From an uncultured Phycisphaerae bacterium (lineage in GTDB: Bacteria > Planctomycetota > Phycisphaerae > UBA1845 > Fen-1342), in the NCBI GenBank assembly GCA_937928595.1, contig CALGJV010000010.1, positions 1 through 64,000 on the forward strand: a stretch of 64,000 bases of DNA, given 5' to 3'. The notes below the pieces were generated by a model, which was not told the DNA's origin, searched no databases, and saw only the letters and a list, made by a program, of their open reading frames with translations. Shown one piece after another: positions 44,701-54,900 of the stretch (positions within the stretch are counted from its first letter, which is position 1; each line of letters begins with the position of its first letter). The position numbers and the translations under genes are program-made.

Positions 44701-47667
44701 ATGGCCGTCTATCGTGTCGAGGTGTCTGCGGCGCAAGGTCCCCAGTCGGAGAATGCGGAGGTCGCCGCAGCTCTCCGTGAGGTCGGACTGGCCGATGTCA
44801 CCCGCGTGCGGCTGAGCCGCCTGTTCTTCATCGAGGGCCGGCTGGACGCCGACACCGCCCGTGCAGTCGGTGAACGGTTGCTGGTTGATCCTGTCACCGA
44901 GCACCTCGCCATCTGCGGCGAATCCGATCCGGTGCCGGAGCCGGTCGGCGGGATGGTCGCGCTGGAAGTTCACCCGCGGCCGGGCGTCATGGACCCGGTG
45001 GCGGAAAGCACGCTGGCCGAGGTCCGGGCGGCCGGTTTCGCAGTCGAAGCAGTGCGAACCGCCCGGCGCTACGAACTGCTGACGCAAGCGCCGCGGGACC
45101 CGCTGCTGCGGGCCGTCGGCCGCGTGCTGGCCAACGACTGCATCGAGCAGGTGGTGGCGGGAACGGCGGGCGTGCGGCCTGCGCCCCACCCCCCGGCCGC
45201 CGACAGCCGTCTGCGGCACGTGCCCCTGACGCGCCGGACGGACGCGGATCTGCAGCGGCTCGCACGGGAGGCGCACCTGTTCCTCTCGCTCGAGGAAATG
45301 CGGGCGATCCAGGCGCACTTTCGCGCGCTGGGCCGGGAGCCGACCGACCTCGAGCTCGAGACGATCGCGCAGACCTGGTCCGAGCACTGCGTGCACAAGA
45401 CGCTCAAGAGTGCGGTGACGTATCGCGGCGCGCCGCTGCCGGGTTCCGGCGTGAGCGGCACCGAAACCCGGCGCTACGGCAACCTGCTGAAGGACACCAT
45501 TGCCCGTGTCACCGAGGAGCTCATCGCGGCCGGGCGCGGGCCGCAGTGCCTGTCGGTGTTCAAGGACAACGCCGGGGTGGTCGCCTTCGACGAGCAAACG
45601 GCGGTCGCGTTCAAGGTTGAGACACACAACCACCCGTCGGCGATCGAGCCGTACGGCGGTGCCGCGACCGGCGTCGGCGGCGTGATCCGGGACGTGATCG
45701 GCTGCGGCTTGGGGGCCCGGCCGATCGCGAACACGGACGTCTTCTGCGTGGCGCCGGCGGACTGGCCGCAGGACCCGCTGCCCAAAGGCGTGCTGCATCC
45801 GTGGCGCGTGTTGCGGGGCGTGGTGAAGGGCGTGGCGGACTACGGCAACCGCATGGGGATTCCGACGGTGAACGGGGCGGTCGTGTTCGATCCGCGCTAT
45901 CTCGGGAATCCGCTCGTGTTCTGCGGCTGCGTCGGCCTCATGCCCCGCACGGCGATCGAGAAGGGCGCTCGGCCCGGCGACCGCATCGTGGTGATCGGCG
46001 GCCGCACGGGCCGCGACGGGATCCACGGCGCGACCTTCTCGTCGGCCGAGCTGACGGACACGCACGCCGACGAGTTCTCGCACGCGGTCCAGATCGGCAA
46101 CGCGATCACGGAGCGGCGTTTCCTGGAAGCGGTGCTCCAGGCGCGCGATGCGGCGGGCGGCAGCCTGTACACCGCGATCACCGACTGCGGGGCGGGCGGG
46201 CTGAGCAGCGCGGTGGGCGAGATGGGCGCGGAGGTCGGCGCGGTCGTCGAGCTGGCGGACGTGCCCCTGAAGTACGCGGGCCTGCGCTACGACGAAATCT
46301 GGATCAGCGAAGCGCAGGAGCGGATGGTACTGGCGGTGCCGCCGGGGAACCTCGAGCGCTTCCTGGCAATCATGCGGGCCGAGGAGGTTGAGGCGACGGT
46401 CATCGGCACGTTCGGCAACCCGCCGGAGGCCGCGCCCGGCGATCCGCCGCGGCTGGTCGTGCGGTTTCGCGGCGAGACGGTCGGAACGCTCGACATGCAC
46501 TTCCTGCACCACGGCGTGCCGCGCGTGGAGCGCGTCGCGGAATGGACCGCTCCGGCCGTTGGTGCGCCCGCGACGCCCGCGCCCGCGGGGCCGGCCGCGC
46601 TCGACCGGCTGTGCGACGAGCTGCGCCGCCCGAACATCGCGTCGAAAGAGTGGATCATCCGGCAATACGACCACGAGGTGCAGGGCGGCAGCGTCATCAA
46701 GCCGCTTTGCGGGCCGGGCCGCGGACCGGCGGACGCGGCGGTGCTCCGCCCGCGGCTCGGCACGCCGCGCGGGATCGCGCTGGGCTGCGGCCTGGCGCCG
46801 CACCTGGCGGATGTGGACCCGTACTGGATGGCGGCGGCGGCGATCGACGAGGCGGTGCGGAACGTCGTGTGCGTGGGCGGAGATCCGGCCCGCACGGCGA
46901 TCCTCGACAACTTCTGCTGGGGCCGGACGGACGACCCGCAGTCGCGGGGCGCGCTGGTCCGCGCCTGCCAGGCCTGCTACGACTTCGCGTCGGTTTACGG
47001 CACGCCGTTCATCTCGGGCAAGGACTCGCTCAACAACGAGTTCGCGCTGGATGCGGCCGACGTCGAGCCGCTGATCGACGTGCTGCGGAGCCGCGCGGAG
47101 CGGCGCGACACCGACGCCGCGCACCTGCGCGCCATTTTGCCCGACCTGGCGGCCCGGCTCCGGACGCGGCGGCGGCTTGCGGTTCCGCCCACGCTGCTGA
47201 TCAGCGCGCTGAGCCTCATCGAAGACGTCGCCCGCTGCCTGACGCCGGACCTCAAGCGGCCGGGGGACTCCGTGCTGCTGGTCGGCGGCTTGCCGCCGAC
47301 GGACTTCGCGCCGGCGGCAGCCGCGGCGGTTCATGTCGCCGTCGCCGGGCTCATTCGGGCGCGGCGGGTGAATGCGTGCCACGACGTCGCCGAGGGGGGC
47401 TGGCTCGTGAGCGTCGCGGAAATGGCCCTGGCGGGCGGACGAGGCGTGCGGATCGCGTCGGCGGCAACGCCGGACCCGTTCGCCGAGCGCGCCGCGGCCT
47501 ACGTCGTCACGGCGCCGGACCCGTCCGGCGTGCTGGACCCGCTCGCGGCCGCGGGCATCACTTGCGCGGCGGTGGGCACGGTCGCGGCGGACCCGGTCCT
47601 GGCGTGGGGCGACCGGCGCGTGGCGGTTGCGGACCTCGCCGCGGCGTGGTCGCGCTCTCCGCACTGA
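44701..47667 (+). CDS. purL: phosphoribosylformylglycinamidine synthase, PurS-PurL fusion
   Basis: A 988-residue enzyme. Residues 1-75 and about 80-160 are two PurS-like ferredoxin folds in tandem (LRVEV-type start MAVYRVEVSAAQ, and LEVHPRPGVMDPVAESTL), joined to PurL. The PurL ATPase core shows WSEHCVHKTLKS, FKVETHNHPSAIEPYGGAAT, GVGGVIRDVIGCG, ITDCGAGGLSSAVGEMG and FISGKDSLNNEF. It converts FGAR to FGAM in purine synthesis using ammonia. There is no glutaminase domain, so a separate PurQ must supply ammonia. The ATG gives the proper PurS start; GGAG is ten bases upstream. It is transcribed alone, divergent from accA. Confidence 0.94.
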   Translation: MAVYRVEVSAAQGPQSENAEVAAALREVGLADVTRVRLSRLFFIEGRLDADTARAVGERLLVDPVTEHLAICGESDPVPEPVGGMVALEVHPRPGVMDPVAESTLAEVRAAGFAVEAVRTARRYELLTQAPRDPLLRAVGRVLANDCIEQVVAGTAGVRPAPHPPAADSRLRHVPLTRRTDADLQRLAREAHLFLSLEEMRAIQAHFRALGREPTDLELETIAQTWSEHCVHKTLKSAVTYRGAPLPGSGVSGTETRRYGNLLKDTIARVTEELIAAGRGPQCLSVFKDNAGVVAFDEQTAVAFKVETHNHPSAIEPYGGAATGVGGVIRDVIGCGLGARPIANTDVFCVAPADWPQDPLPKGVLHPWRVLRGVVKGVADYGNRMGIPTVNGAVVFDPRYLGNPLVFCGCVGLMPRTAIEKGARPGDRIVVIGGRTGRDGIHGATFSSAELTDTHADEFSHAVQIGNAITERRFLEAVLQARDAAGGSLYTAITDCGAGGLSSAVGEMGAEVGAVVELADVPLKYAGLRYDEIWISEAQERMVLAVPPGNLERFLAIMRAEEVEATVIGTFGNPPEAAPGDPPRLVVRFRGETVGTLDMHFLHHGVPRVERVAEWTAPAVGAPATPAPAGPAALDRLCDELRRPNIASKEWIIRQYDHEVQGGSVIKPLCGPGRGPADAAVLRPRLGTPRGIALGCGLAPHLADVDPYWMAAAAIDEAVRNVVCVGGDPARTAILDNFCWGRTDDPQSRGALVRACQACYDFASVYGTPFISGKDSLNNEFALDAADVEPLIDVLRSRAERRDTDAAHLRAILPDLAARLRTRRRLAVPPTLLISALSLIEDVARCLTPDLKRPGDSVLLVGGLPPTDFAPAAAAAVHVAVAGLIRARRVNACHDVAEGGWLVSVAEMALAGGRGVRIASAATPDPFAERAAAYVVTAPDPSGVLDPLAAAGITCAAVGTVAADPVLAWGDRRVAVADLAAAWSRSPH

Positions 47668-47737
47668 TGTCCGCGCCCCGCCGGGTGCACGGGCCGCGCC
47701 TCGTGGCCGGCGGCGTGCGTTCGCCGGCAACGGGGGC

Positions 47738-47743
47738 TAGAAT
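47738..47743 (+). promoter_or_regulatory. -10 element TAGAAT
   Basis: TAGAAT between purL and the small membrane-protein gene, with transcript start near 47750. Confidence 0.5.
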
Positions 47744-47794
47744 AGCGCCGGACACGGGCGGCAGCGCGGGTCCGTGAGATGGGGAGCAGGTCTG

Positions 47795-48316
47795 ATGGGT
47801 GGCGCAAAGCTCGAGCACGGTTCGGCGGCGGATCCGGTGGCCCGCGCCGCGCATGACACGCACGTCCGGCGCCGGCGGCGGGTGGTCCGCAATGCGGTGC
47901 TGCTACTGATCGTGACGGCGGCCCTGCTCGGCCTGATGGTGATGAACCGCGACGCGGCCGACGCGCGCGCCTGCCGTGCCCGCATGGAGTTCGCGGTCCG
48001 CGAGTTGCAGCGACTGGCGGAAGGCGGGCGTCCGGCGCCGGTGCCGCTGCCGACGATCCAGGGGGTCAGTCCGCCGGAGGCGTTTCACTTGCGCGACCAC
48101 GTCGATTGGAACGTGTTCTATGCCGAGCGCGGCGCCGGGACCGCCGTGGTGGGCGTCTGCGTGTGCCGGCGCAAGCACGATCGCTTCCTGCTGTCGGACG
48201 GGCGCTACGCGGTGGTCTGGCGACCGGCGGACAACCGCTACGAAATCGAGTGGATTCCCGAGGCCGACTACCCGGCCCGGGCCGCGGCCCTGGGCTTCAT
48301 CCCGGCGCGGCGCTGA
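47795..48316 (+). CDS. membrane-anchored protein, unknown
   Basis: A 173-residue protein. A basic cytoplasmic N-terminus (THVRRRRRVVRN, about 20-32) leads into one membrane helix (AVLLLIVTAALLGLMVM) and an extracytoplasmic domain of about 115 residues with well-defined strands (VGVCVCRRKHDRFLLSDGRY, NRYEIEWIPEADYP). No family is recognised. GGGGAGCAGG upstream of the ATG is the likely ribosome binding site. The gene lies just before lysA, which has its own promoter. Confidence 0.68.
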   Translation: MGGAKLEHGSAADPVARAAHDTHVRRRRRVVRNAVLLLIVTAALLGLMVMNRDAADARACRARMEFAVRELQRLAEGGRPAPVPLPTIQGVSPPEAFHLRDHVDWNVFYAERGAGTAVVGVCVCRRKHDRFLLSDGRYAVVWRPADNRYEIEWIPEADYPARAAALGFIPARR

Positions 48317-48332
48317 ACCGCGCTGCCGCTCC

Positions 48333-48338
48333 TATACT
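48333..48338 (+). promoter_or_regulatory. -10 element TATACT, predicts leaderless lysA mRNA
   Basis: TATACT ends six bases before the lysA ATG. A start seven bases past the hexamer is exactly the A of ATG, leaving no room for a Shine-Dalgarno. Confidence 0.65.
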
Positions 48339-48344
48339 AGCGGG

Positions 48345-49631
48345 ATGGACCTGTTCGAGTACCACGATGGGCACCTATGGTGCGAGGCGGTGCCGGTGCG
48401 CGACCTCGCGGCGCGCTACGGGACGCCGCTGTACGTGTACTCCGCGGGCACGCTGGCCGCGCACTACCACCGCATGCAGCAGGCCTTCGCGGAGCTTCAG
48501 CCGCTGATCTGCTACTCGGTCAAGTGCTGCTCGAACGTGCACATCCTGCGGCGGCTCGCGGCCCTCGGCTCCGGCTTCGACGTGGTGAGCGGTGGCGAGC
48601 TCTACCGGGCGCTGCGGGCCGGGGCCGATCCGGCGCACGTCGTCTTCGCCGGCGTGGGCAAGACGGCCCGCGAGATGCGCGAAGCCCTCGAGGCCGGCGT
48701 CGGACTGCTCAATGTTGAGTCCGCGTCCGAGCTCGAGGCGCTGGCGGCCGTCGCGGCGGAGGTCGGCGTCCGGGCCGAGGCGGCCCTCCGCGTGATCCCC
48801 GAGGTGGACGCCCGGACGCACGCGTACACCACGACCGGCACGCGCGCGAACAAGTTCGGCTTGCCGTTCGAGCAGGCCGCCGAGCTCGTGCGGGCCTTCG
48901 CGGGCTCGCCGCACGTACACATTCGCGGGCTGCACCTGCACATCGGCTCGCCCGTGTACGACCCGCAGGCCTACGCGGTCAGCATCGGCCGGGCGCTCGA
49001 GCTGCTGGACCGGCTGGCGGACGCGGGGCTCGCGCTGGACACGCTCGACATCGGCGGCGGGTACGGGGCGCATTACAAAGGGCACGAGTCCCCCGCCGCG
49101 ACCGACTATGCCGCCGCCATCGTGCCGCTCCTGCGCGACCGCAACCTGCGCGTCATACTGGAGCCGGGTCGGTCAATCGCGGCCAACGCCGGCGTGCTGG
49201 TGACGCGCGTGCTGCACACGAAGGAGACGGGCTGCCGCCGGTTCGTGATCGTCGACGCGGCCATGACCGAGCTGATCCGCCCGGCGCTGTACAGCGCGTA
49301 CCATTTCATCTGGCCGGTGGAGGCCGGCGAGCGCGTGCCGCGCGACTGGACGCCGGCGCAGCCGCTGGACGGCCTCGTGACGGTCGACCTGGTCGGGCCG
49401 GTGTGCGAGAGCGGGGACTTCCTCGCCCAGGACCGGCCGCTGCCGCCGCTGCGGCCGGGGGACCTGGTCGCGGTATTTACGGCCGGCGCGTATGGAATGG
49501 CAATGGCGAGCCAGTACAACTCGCGTCCGCGGCCGGCGGAAGTGCTGGTGGAACAGGGTGCCGCTCGGTTGATCCGGCGACGGGAGACGTACGCGGACCT
49601 GCTCCGGGCGGAAGACGACCTCGACGCCTGA
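48345..49631 (+). CDS. lysA: diaminopimelate decarboxylase
   Basis: A 428-residue fold-type III PLP enzyme. The PLP lysine is in ICYSVKCCSNVHILRRL; GFDVVSGGELYRAL, the HLHIGSPV segment, the phosphate-binding DIGGGYGAHY, and EPGRSIAANAG follow in the expected order. The C-terminal CESGDFLAQDRPLPPLRPGD segment supplies the active-site Cys of the dimer partner. It makes lysine from meso-diaminopimelate. Related arginine or carboxynorspermidine decarboxylases are less likely given CESGD and EPGR. The mRNA is probably leaderless. RibF follows after 37 bases. Confidence 0.94.
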   Translation: MDLFEYHDGHLWCEAVPVRDLAARYGTPLYVYSAGTLAAHYHRMQQAFAELQPLICYSVKCCSNVHILRRLAALGSGFDVVSGGELYRALRAGADPAHVVFAGVGKTAREMREALEAGVGLLNVESASELEALAAVAAEVGVRAEAALRVIPEVDARTHAYTTTGTRANKFGLPFEQAAELVRAFAGSPHVHIRGLHLHIGSPVYDPQAYAVSIGRALELLDRLADAGLALDTLDIGGGYGAHYKGHESPAATDYAAAIVPLLRDRNLRVILEPGRSIAANAGVLVTRVLHTKETGCRRFVIVDAAMTELIRPALYSAYHFIWPVEAGERVPRDWTPAQPLDGLVTVDLVGPVCESGDFLAQDRPLPPLRPGDLVAVFTAGAYGMAMASQYNSRPRPAEVLVEQGAARLIRRRETYADLLRAEDDLDA

Positions 49632-49668
49632 CCGCCGGCGCGCCGCGGCCGGCCGTAAGCGAGCCTCC

Positions 49669-50658
49669 ATGCGGGTGTACCACGCACTGAGCGAGTTCGT
49701 GCCGCCGGCCGGTGGGGCCGTGGTCACGATCGGCAATTTCGACGGCGTGCATCGCGGGCACGCCGCGATCCTGACCACCGCGCGGCGCTACGCCGAGCAG
49801 GCCGGGGCGGGCCTGGTCGTGCTGACGTTCGAACCGCACCCGCTGGCGGTGCTGGCGCCCGAGCGCGCGCCGGACCGCCTGACGACGCCCGCCGAGAAGC
49901 TGACGCTGCTTGAGCGGGCGGGCGTGGCCGCGACGATCGTGCTGGCCAGCGAACCGGCCCTGTTCGCGCTCGAGGCGGAGGATTTCCTGGCGTCGCTCGT
50001 CACGCACACGCGCCCGCGCGCGATCGTGGAGGGGCCGGATTTCCGCTTCGGCCGGGGCCGGCGCGGGTCGCTGGCGACGCTCACGCAGCACGCGGCCGGG
50101 TGGGGGTACGAAGTCATCACGGTGCCGGCGCTGCGGGCGACGGACCTGCCGACCGCACCGACCATCGGGAGCACGTCGATCCGGCAGGCGCTGCGCGACG
50201 GGCGGCTCGACGAGGCCAACCAGATGCTCGGGCGGCCGTACCGCGTGACGGGCGTCGTCGGCGTGGGGCACGGCCGCGGCGCGACGATCGGGTATCCGAC
50301 GGCCAACCTCGAGCAATCGCCGCACCTGCTGCCGCAGGACGCGGTGTACGCGGCCGTCGCGCAGCGCGCCGACGGCACGCTGCACCTGGCGGCGGTGAAC
50401 GTGGGTCCGCAGCCGACGTTCGGGCAGGGGGCGGCGCGGGTCGAAGCGTTTCTGCTGGATTTCCAGGGTGATCTGCGGGGGCAGCGGCTGGGTCTGCACT
50501 TCCTGGCGCGGCTGCGACCGCAGCAGCGCTTCGCGGACGTCGCGGCTCTGGTGGCCCAGATCGACGCCGACGTGGCGGCGGTGCGCTCGCACGGGGCGCG
50601 GCTGGAGGAGCTGCGCGCGGCGCTGCCGGCGCTGTGGGGGCGGCGAAGCCTCCCGTGA
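49669..50658 (+). CDS. ribF: riboflavin kinase / FAD synthetase
   Basis: A 329-residue bifunctional enzyme. The N-terminal FAD synthetase domain (about 1-185) has the nucleotidyltransferase motif TIGNFDGVHRGHAAIL and GPDFRFGRGRRGSLATL, with STSIRQALRDGRLDEA at its end. The C-terminal riboflavin kinase domain (about 190-325) has VVGVGHGRGATIGYPTANL and the core AVNVGPQPTFG. It converts riboflavin to FMN and then FAD. Length and both domains are standard. It probably shares a transcript with lysA. Confidence 0.95.
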   Translation: MRVYHALSEFVPPAGGAVVTIGNFDGVHRGHAAILTTARRYAEQAGAGLVVLTFEPHPLAVLAPERAPDRLTTPAEKLTLLERAGVAATIVLASEPALFALEAEDFLASLVTHTRPRAIVEGPDFRFGRGRRGSLATLTQHAAGWGYEVITVPALRATDLPTAPTIGSTSIRQALRDGRLDEANQMLGRPYRVTGVVGVGHGRGATIGYPTANLEQSPHLLPQDAVYAAVAQRADGTLHLAAVNVGPQPTFGQGAARVEAFLLDFQGDLRGQRLGLHFLARLRPQQRFADVAALVAQIDADVAAVRSHGARLEELRAALPALWGRRSLP

Positions 50659-50710
50659 GCCGGCGGGGCGTCGGGCGGGGCGCGGCTCCCCGCCGGGTCG
50701 TCCGCCGCGC

Positions 50711-50745
50711 AAAAAAGAGAGGAGCCGGACTTGCGTCCGGCTCCT
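50711..50745 (-). terminator. intrinsic terminator of the PEP-CTERM gene
   Basis: AGGAGCCGGAC pairs perfectly with GTCCGGCTCCT (11 pairs, four-base loop TTGC). Read on the minus strand the hairpin is followed by CTCTTTTTT. This is a textbook rho-independent terminator directly after the minus-strand PEP-CTERM gene, and its A-run on the other side could also serve ribF on the plus strand less well. Confidence 0.85.
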
Positions 50746-50779
50746 GAAAAAATCTCAGTCGGCTGTTGCGGTGGTCAGA

Positions 50780-51469
50780 TTAGCGACGACGAATCGCCAG
50801 ACCCGCCAGGCCGAGGAGCAGCAGGCTCGCCGGCTCCGGAACGAACGTCACCGTCGCGCTGTTGACGGGCGGATCCGGAATCGTGACGCCCTCCGCGTTG
50901 CGAATCGCGATGCCCAGCTGCGGGTTCAGGCTGACCGTCAGCTCCTGGCCGGCGGTCGCGTTCTCGACGCGGACGACACCGAGCAGGAACTTCGTGCCTT
51001 CGCTGCCGGTCGGCAGGGTCACCAGATCGCCCGGATTGACGTCGCTGCTCGTCCAGTTGACGATGCCTCTCGCGATCACCGCCGCCATGACGCCGTTGTG
51101 GACGTAAACCGGCTGGGCACCGTCCCACCGCTTATACGCGGGGGGGGGGGTGGTCTTGTTGTGGCGGTAGATCACGCTCTTGGTGCCGTCATACGCCGCC
51201 GTGCCCTGGATCTGGAGCTGGATGCCGTAGATCTGGTCGTAGTCGTTCTCATTGACGAACTGGCCCCACAGGAAGAGGTCGTACGAACCCTCATCCAGCG
51301 TGGGCCCGATCGGGGTGGGGCCAGTGAAGCCCGGCAAGAAGTTCGTCAGCGCGGTGCTGTACTTCAGAGCATCGGAGGACATGCCGGTCGACGAGAAAAA
51401 CAGGTTGATGTCCGCGCTCGCCGCGCTAACGCCGGCGATCAGAGCAACCGCAAGCAAAGTCTTCTTCAT
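50780..51469 (-). CDS. PEP-CTERM surface protein with poly-C tract
   Basis: A 229-residue exported protein. The signal peptide is [19 protein letters not shown]; the body is a beta-type domain with no family I know; the C-terminal tail is [16 protein letters not shown] plus RRR. A run of eleven C in the coding strand encodes Pro108-110 ([10 protein letters not shown]). Slippage there would remove the sorting tail, so expression may switch. The promoter (TTGCAA-17-TATAAC) and terminator are both strong, so this is a complete, probably well-expressed single gene. GGGAG lies about 12 bases upstream of the ATG. Confidence 0.87.
   Translation of the reverse strand: MKKTLLAVALIAGVSAASADINLFFSSTGMSSDALKYSTALTNFLPGFTGPTPIGPTLDEGSYDLFLWGQFVNENDYDQIYGIQLQIQGTAAYDGTKSVIYRHNKTTPPPAYKRWDGAQPVYVHNGVMAAVIARGIVNWTSSDVNPGDLVTLPTGSEGTKFLLGVVRVENATAGQELTVSLNPQLGIAIRNAEGVTIPDPPVNSATVTFVPEPASLLLLGLAGLAIRRR
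51140..51150. repeat. 11-base G/C homopolymer inside a surface-protein gene
   Basis: Eleven consecutive G on the plus strand (C in the coding strand). It is by far the longest homopolymer of the window and lies in the middle of the PEP-CTERM coding sequence. A gain or loss of one base would frameshift the protein before its sorting tail. Confidence 0.85.
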
Positions 51470-51567
51470 GATCCCATTCTCCCATCAAAGTGCCAGTGGA
51501 GGTGCTTCCAGCCTCCCGAGACCTAAATGTTCCTGGGTGACGCTCACCCTTCCTCTCACGTCAGTAG

Positions 51568-51596
51568 GTTATACCCCGGCACATGGGCGATTGCAA
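51568..51596 (-). promoter_or_regulatory. promoter TTGCAA-17-TATAAC for the PEP-CTERM gene
   Basis: Minus-strand TTGCAA (51591-51596) and TATAAC (51568-51573) with a 17-base spacer. The transcript start near 51561 leaves a leader of about 90 bases, which contains a GGGTGA-GCG-TCACCC hairpin. Confidence 0.75.
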
Positions 51597-51846
51597 GCGA
51601 GAGTTTTGCTAAAACCACCCACCGCACCGGGTGCCGATAAGCTAGTCGGGCGCGGTTTCGGACGCGTATTTCCACCCTGCTTCGGTCCGCCAAAATCCGC
51701 TCGGAAACTCGTCCATCGCACTGACACCCGGCAACCCGGGCGACCCCCTCGCGACCGCCGAGCCGGTTCGATTCGGCCCACGCCGGAGCCGCCGCCCGGC
51801 CCACCGCCGGCGGGCCCGCGGAGGCAAGTCGGCTGCCACGATGGGC

Positions 51847-51875
51847 TTGCAAGCGAGCAGGCCTTGTGTTATCGT
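51847..51875 (+). promoter_or_regulatory. promoter TTGCAA-17-TATCGT for smc
   Basis: TTGCAA (51847-51852) and TATCGT (51870-51875) with a 17-base spacer; transcript start near 51882 and a leader of about 95 bases. The 250 bases between this and the divergent PEP-CTERM promoter hold no gene. Confidence 0.6.
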
Positions 51876-51977
51876 CCCCGCGATTGCCCAAGCGGTAGTG
51901 GTACGGCCGCTCCCGGTCGGCGCCGGGCGGGTGGCTGGACGCCCCGGGCCTGCGGCCGCGAGCCGCCGGAAGAGCCG

Positions 51978-54900
51978 GTGTTCCTTAAGAAGGTCATTTT
52001 GCAGGGGTTCAAGAGCTTCGCCGACCGGACGGAGTTCGAGTTCGGCGACGGCATTACGGGCATCGTCGGCCCGAACGGGTGCGGCAAGAGCAACATCCTG
52101 GACGCCGTGCGGTGGGTGCTGGGGGAGCAGTCCGCCCGGAGCCTGCGCGGGGGGAAGATGGCGGATGTGATCTTCGCGGGTTCGCGGTCGCGGAAGGCGG
52201 CCCATTTCGCGGAGGTCGCGCTGACGTTCGACAACCGCGCTCGCGTGCTCCACAGCGAGCACGACGAGGTGACGGTCGGCCGCATGTTGTACGCCAGCGG
52301 TGAGAGCGAATACCGCATCAACGGGAATGTTTGCCGGCTGAAGGACATCCGCGACCTGCTGCTTGACACCGGGGTCGGCGTGGACGCGTACAGCGTGATC
52401 GAGCAGGGCCGGGTGGACCAGCTCCTCCAGGCCGATCCCGTCGAGCGGCGCGAGATCTTCGAAGAAGCCGCGGGGATCAGCCGCTACAAGGTGCGGCGGG
52501 CCGAGGCGCAGCGGAAGCTGGAGCGCACGCGGGAGAACCTCGCTCGGCTCCAGGACATTCTCGATGAACTGGAGCGCCGCCTCCGCAGCGTGAAGCTGGC
52601 CGCGGGCAAGGCGCGGAGCTACCAGGAATACGACGCGCGCCTGCGCGAGCTGCGTTCCGCGTTCAGCCTCGCGGAGTACCACGAGCTGGAGCAGACGCGG
52701 CGCGCGGCACAGGCCCGGGCGGACGAGCTCGCGGCCGCGCTTCAGGCGGACCGCGGCGCGCTGGCGGCGGCGCAGGCGGACGCCGACGAGCAGCAGGGGG
52801 CGGTGCTGGCGCTCGAGCAGGCGCTGGAGGCGGCGGAGCACGCGCTCCAGGCGTTGCAGAGCGAGCTGAGCGCCTTGGTGGAGCGGATCGCTCAAGGGGA
52901 GCGGCGGCGGGCGGAGCTCCAGGCGCTGCGCGCGCGGCGCGCGGCACAGGCCGAGGAGCTGGCGCGGCAGGCGGCCGCCCTGCGGGCCGAGGCCGAGGCC
53001 GAGGAAGCCGCCCTCGCGCGGTTCTGCGCCGCGGAGCGGGCCAGCGGCGACCGCATCGCGGCGGTCCAGGGCGAACGCAATGCGGCCCAGGCGCGCACGG
53101 ACGATTCACGTCGCGCGCTGGAGCGCGAGAAGACGGCGGCGTTCGAAGCGGTGCGGCGCGCGGCGCTGCTTCAGAACGAGCAAGCGAACCTGACGCAGCA
53201 GCGCCAGCGACTCGGCGCGCAGGCCGAACGGCACGCGACGCGTCAGGCGGACCTCGCGGCGGCGCGCGACGAGGTGCAGGCCCGCGCGGCGGAGACCGCC
53301 GAGCGGCTGGCGGCGCTCGATGCCCAGGTGGCCGCCCTGGCGGACACGCTGCGCGCGGATGACGCCCGGCTCGCGGCGCTGGCCGACGAATCGGCACAGG
53401 TCGAGGCGGCGCTGGGGGCTGCCCGGGAGCAGCGCAGCGCCCTGCAATCGCGACTCGGCCTGCTCGAGGATCTCGAGCGGCGGCTCGAAGGCGTTGACGA
53501 GGGCACCCGCGCGGTGCTGGCGTGGCGGGCCGCGGGCGGCGCCGACGGCCCGGTGCTCGGACTCGTGGCCGACCTGATCCGGATCGACGACCCGCGCGTC
53601 GCGGTGCTGCAACCGGTGCTCACGACGTTCGAGAACCACGTCGTCGTGCGGGATCTGGCCGCGTTCCTGGCGTGGCGCGCGGCCCGCGGTCCGCTGGCCG
53701 GTCCGGTCCGCGTGCTGTCGGCGGCGCGGCTCGCGGAGCGCCCGGCGCTGCTCAGCTACGTCGGCGTACCGGGCGTGGTCGCGCGGGCGCTGGACTGGGT
53801 GACCGTGGCGCCGGAGCACCGCGCGCTGGCCGAGCACCTGCTGGGTCGCACGCTCGTGGTGGAGACGCTGGAGCGCGCGATCGAGTTGGCCGCGGAGGCG
53901 CCGCCGGGCTACGTGTTCGTGACGCTCGACGGGCACGCGGTCGGGGCGGACGGGCGGCTCGTGTGCGGCGCGCCGGCCGGGGCGGCGGGACTCATCAGCC
54001 GGAAGGCGGAGATCCGACAGCTTCAGGCGGAGCTGGCGGAGGTCGAGCAGCAGTTGACGACGCTCGCCCGGCAGCGGGCGGCCATCGAAGCGGCCAGCTC
54101 GGACGCCCAGCTCCAGAAGCAGGGGCGATTGCAGGAGATCGCGACGCTGCAACGCGAGCAGGTCGAGCTGCGGGGACAACGGGCGCGGCTGGCCGACGAG
54201 GGCCAGCGGTTGCAGCGCGAGTCGGGGGTCATCAACGGCGAGCTGACGGCGGTGCAGCGGGCGCTCGACGAGGTGGCGGCGCAACTGGCCCAGTTGATGG
54301 AACAGGTGGCCGCGGTCGGGGCGGCGCAGCAGGCGCACGAAACGCGCGTCGGCGAGCTGGCCGACGAGCTGGCGGCGCTCGAAGCCGTGCTGGGCGACCT
54401 GGCCCAGCAGTACACGGCGGCCGTGGTCGCGCGCGAGCGTGCGGCCGAGCAGCGCGCGGCGGCCGAGCGGGCCCTGCGGGAGCTTCGCGGTCGCGTGGCC
54501 GCGGTGGAGCGGGAGCAGGCGGAAGCGACCGCGGAAGCCGCGGGGGCCGAGTCGCAGGGGGCGGCGGCCGAGGCGGAGGTGGCTGCGGCGCGGGAGCGGC
54601 TGGCGGCGGGTCAGGCGGAGGCGGTGACGCGGCAGGCGGAGATCACCGCGCAGCGGGCGCGGCGGCAGGAGCTGCGGGCGGCGCAGGCGGAGCGGGCGAA
54701 GGCGGTCACGGCGCTGCGGACGCAGATCGAGCAGCACGAAGCGGCCTGGCACGAGGCGCAGATGGCGCTGCGTGAGACCGCGGTGCGGACGGAGACGCTC
54801 GTGGCCCGCGTGCGGGACGAGCTGGGGCTGGACCTGGCGGCGCGGTACGCGGATTACGAGGCGGCGGAGCAGGACTGGGCGGCGGTTCGTGCGGAGATCG

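Noticed and set aside
44503-47730. 1075-codon open frame antisense to purL
   Set aside because: Arg/His/Asp-rich shadow of a clear PurS-PurL gene with all catalytic motifs on the plus strand.
51875-51960. tRNA-like sequence (GATTGCCCAAGCGGTAGTGG) before smc
   Set aside because: The D-arm resemblance is real, but no anticodon stem, T-arm or acceptor stem can be drawn around it.
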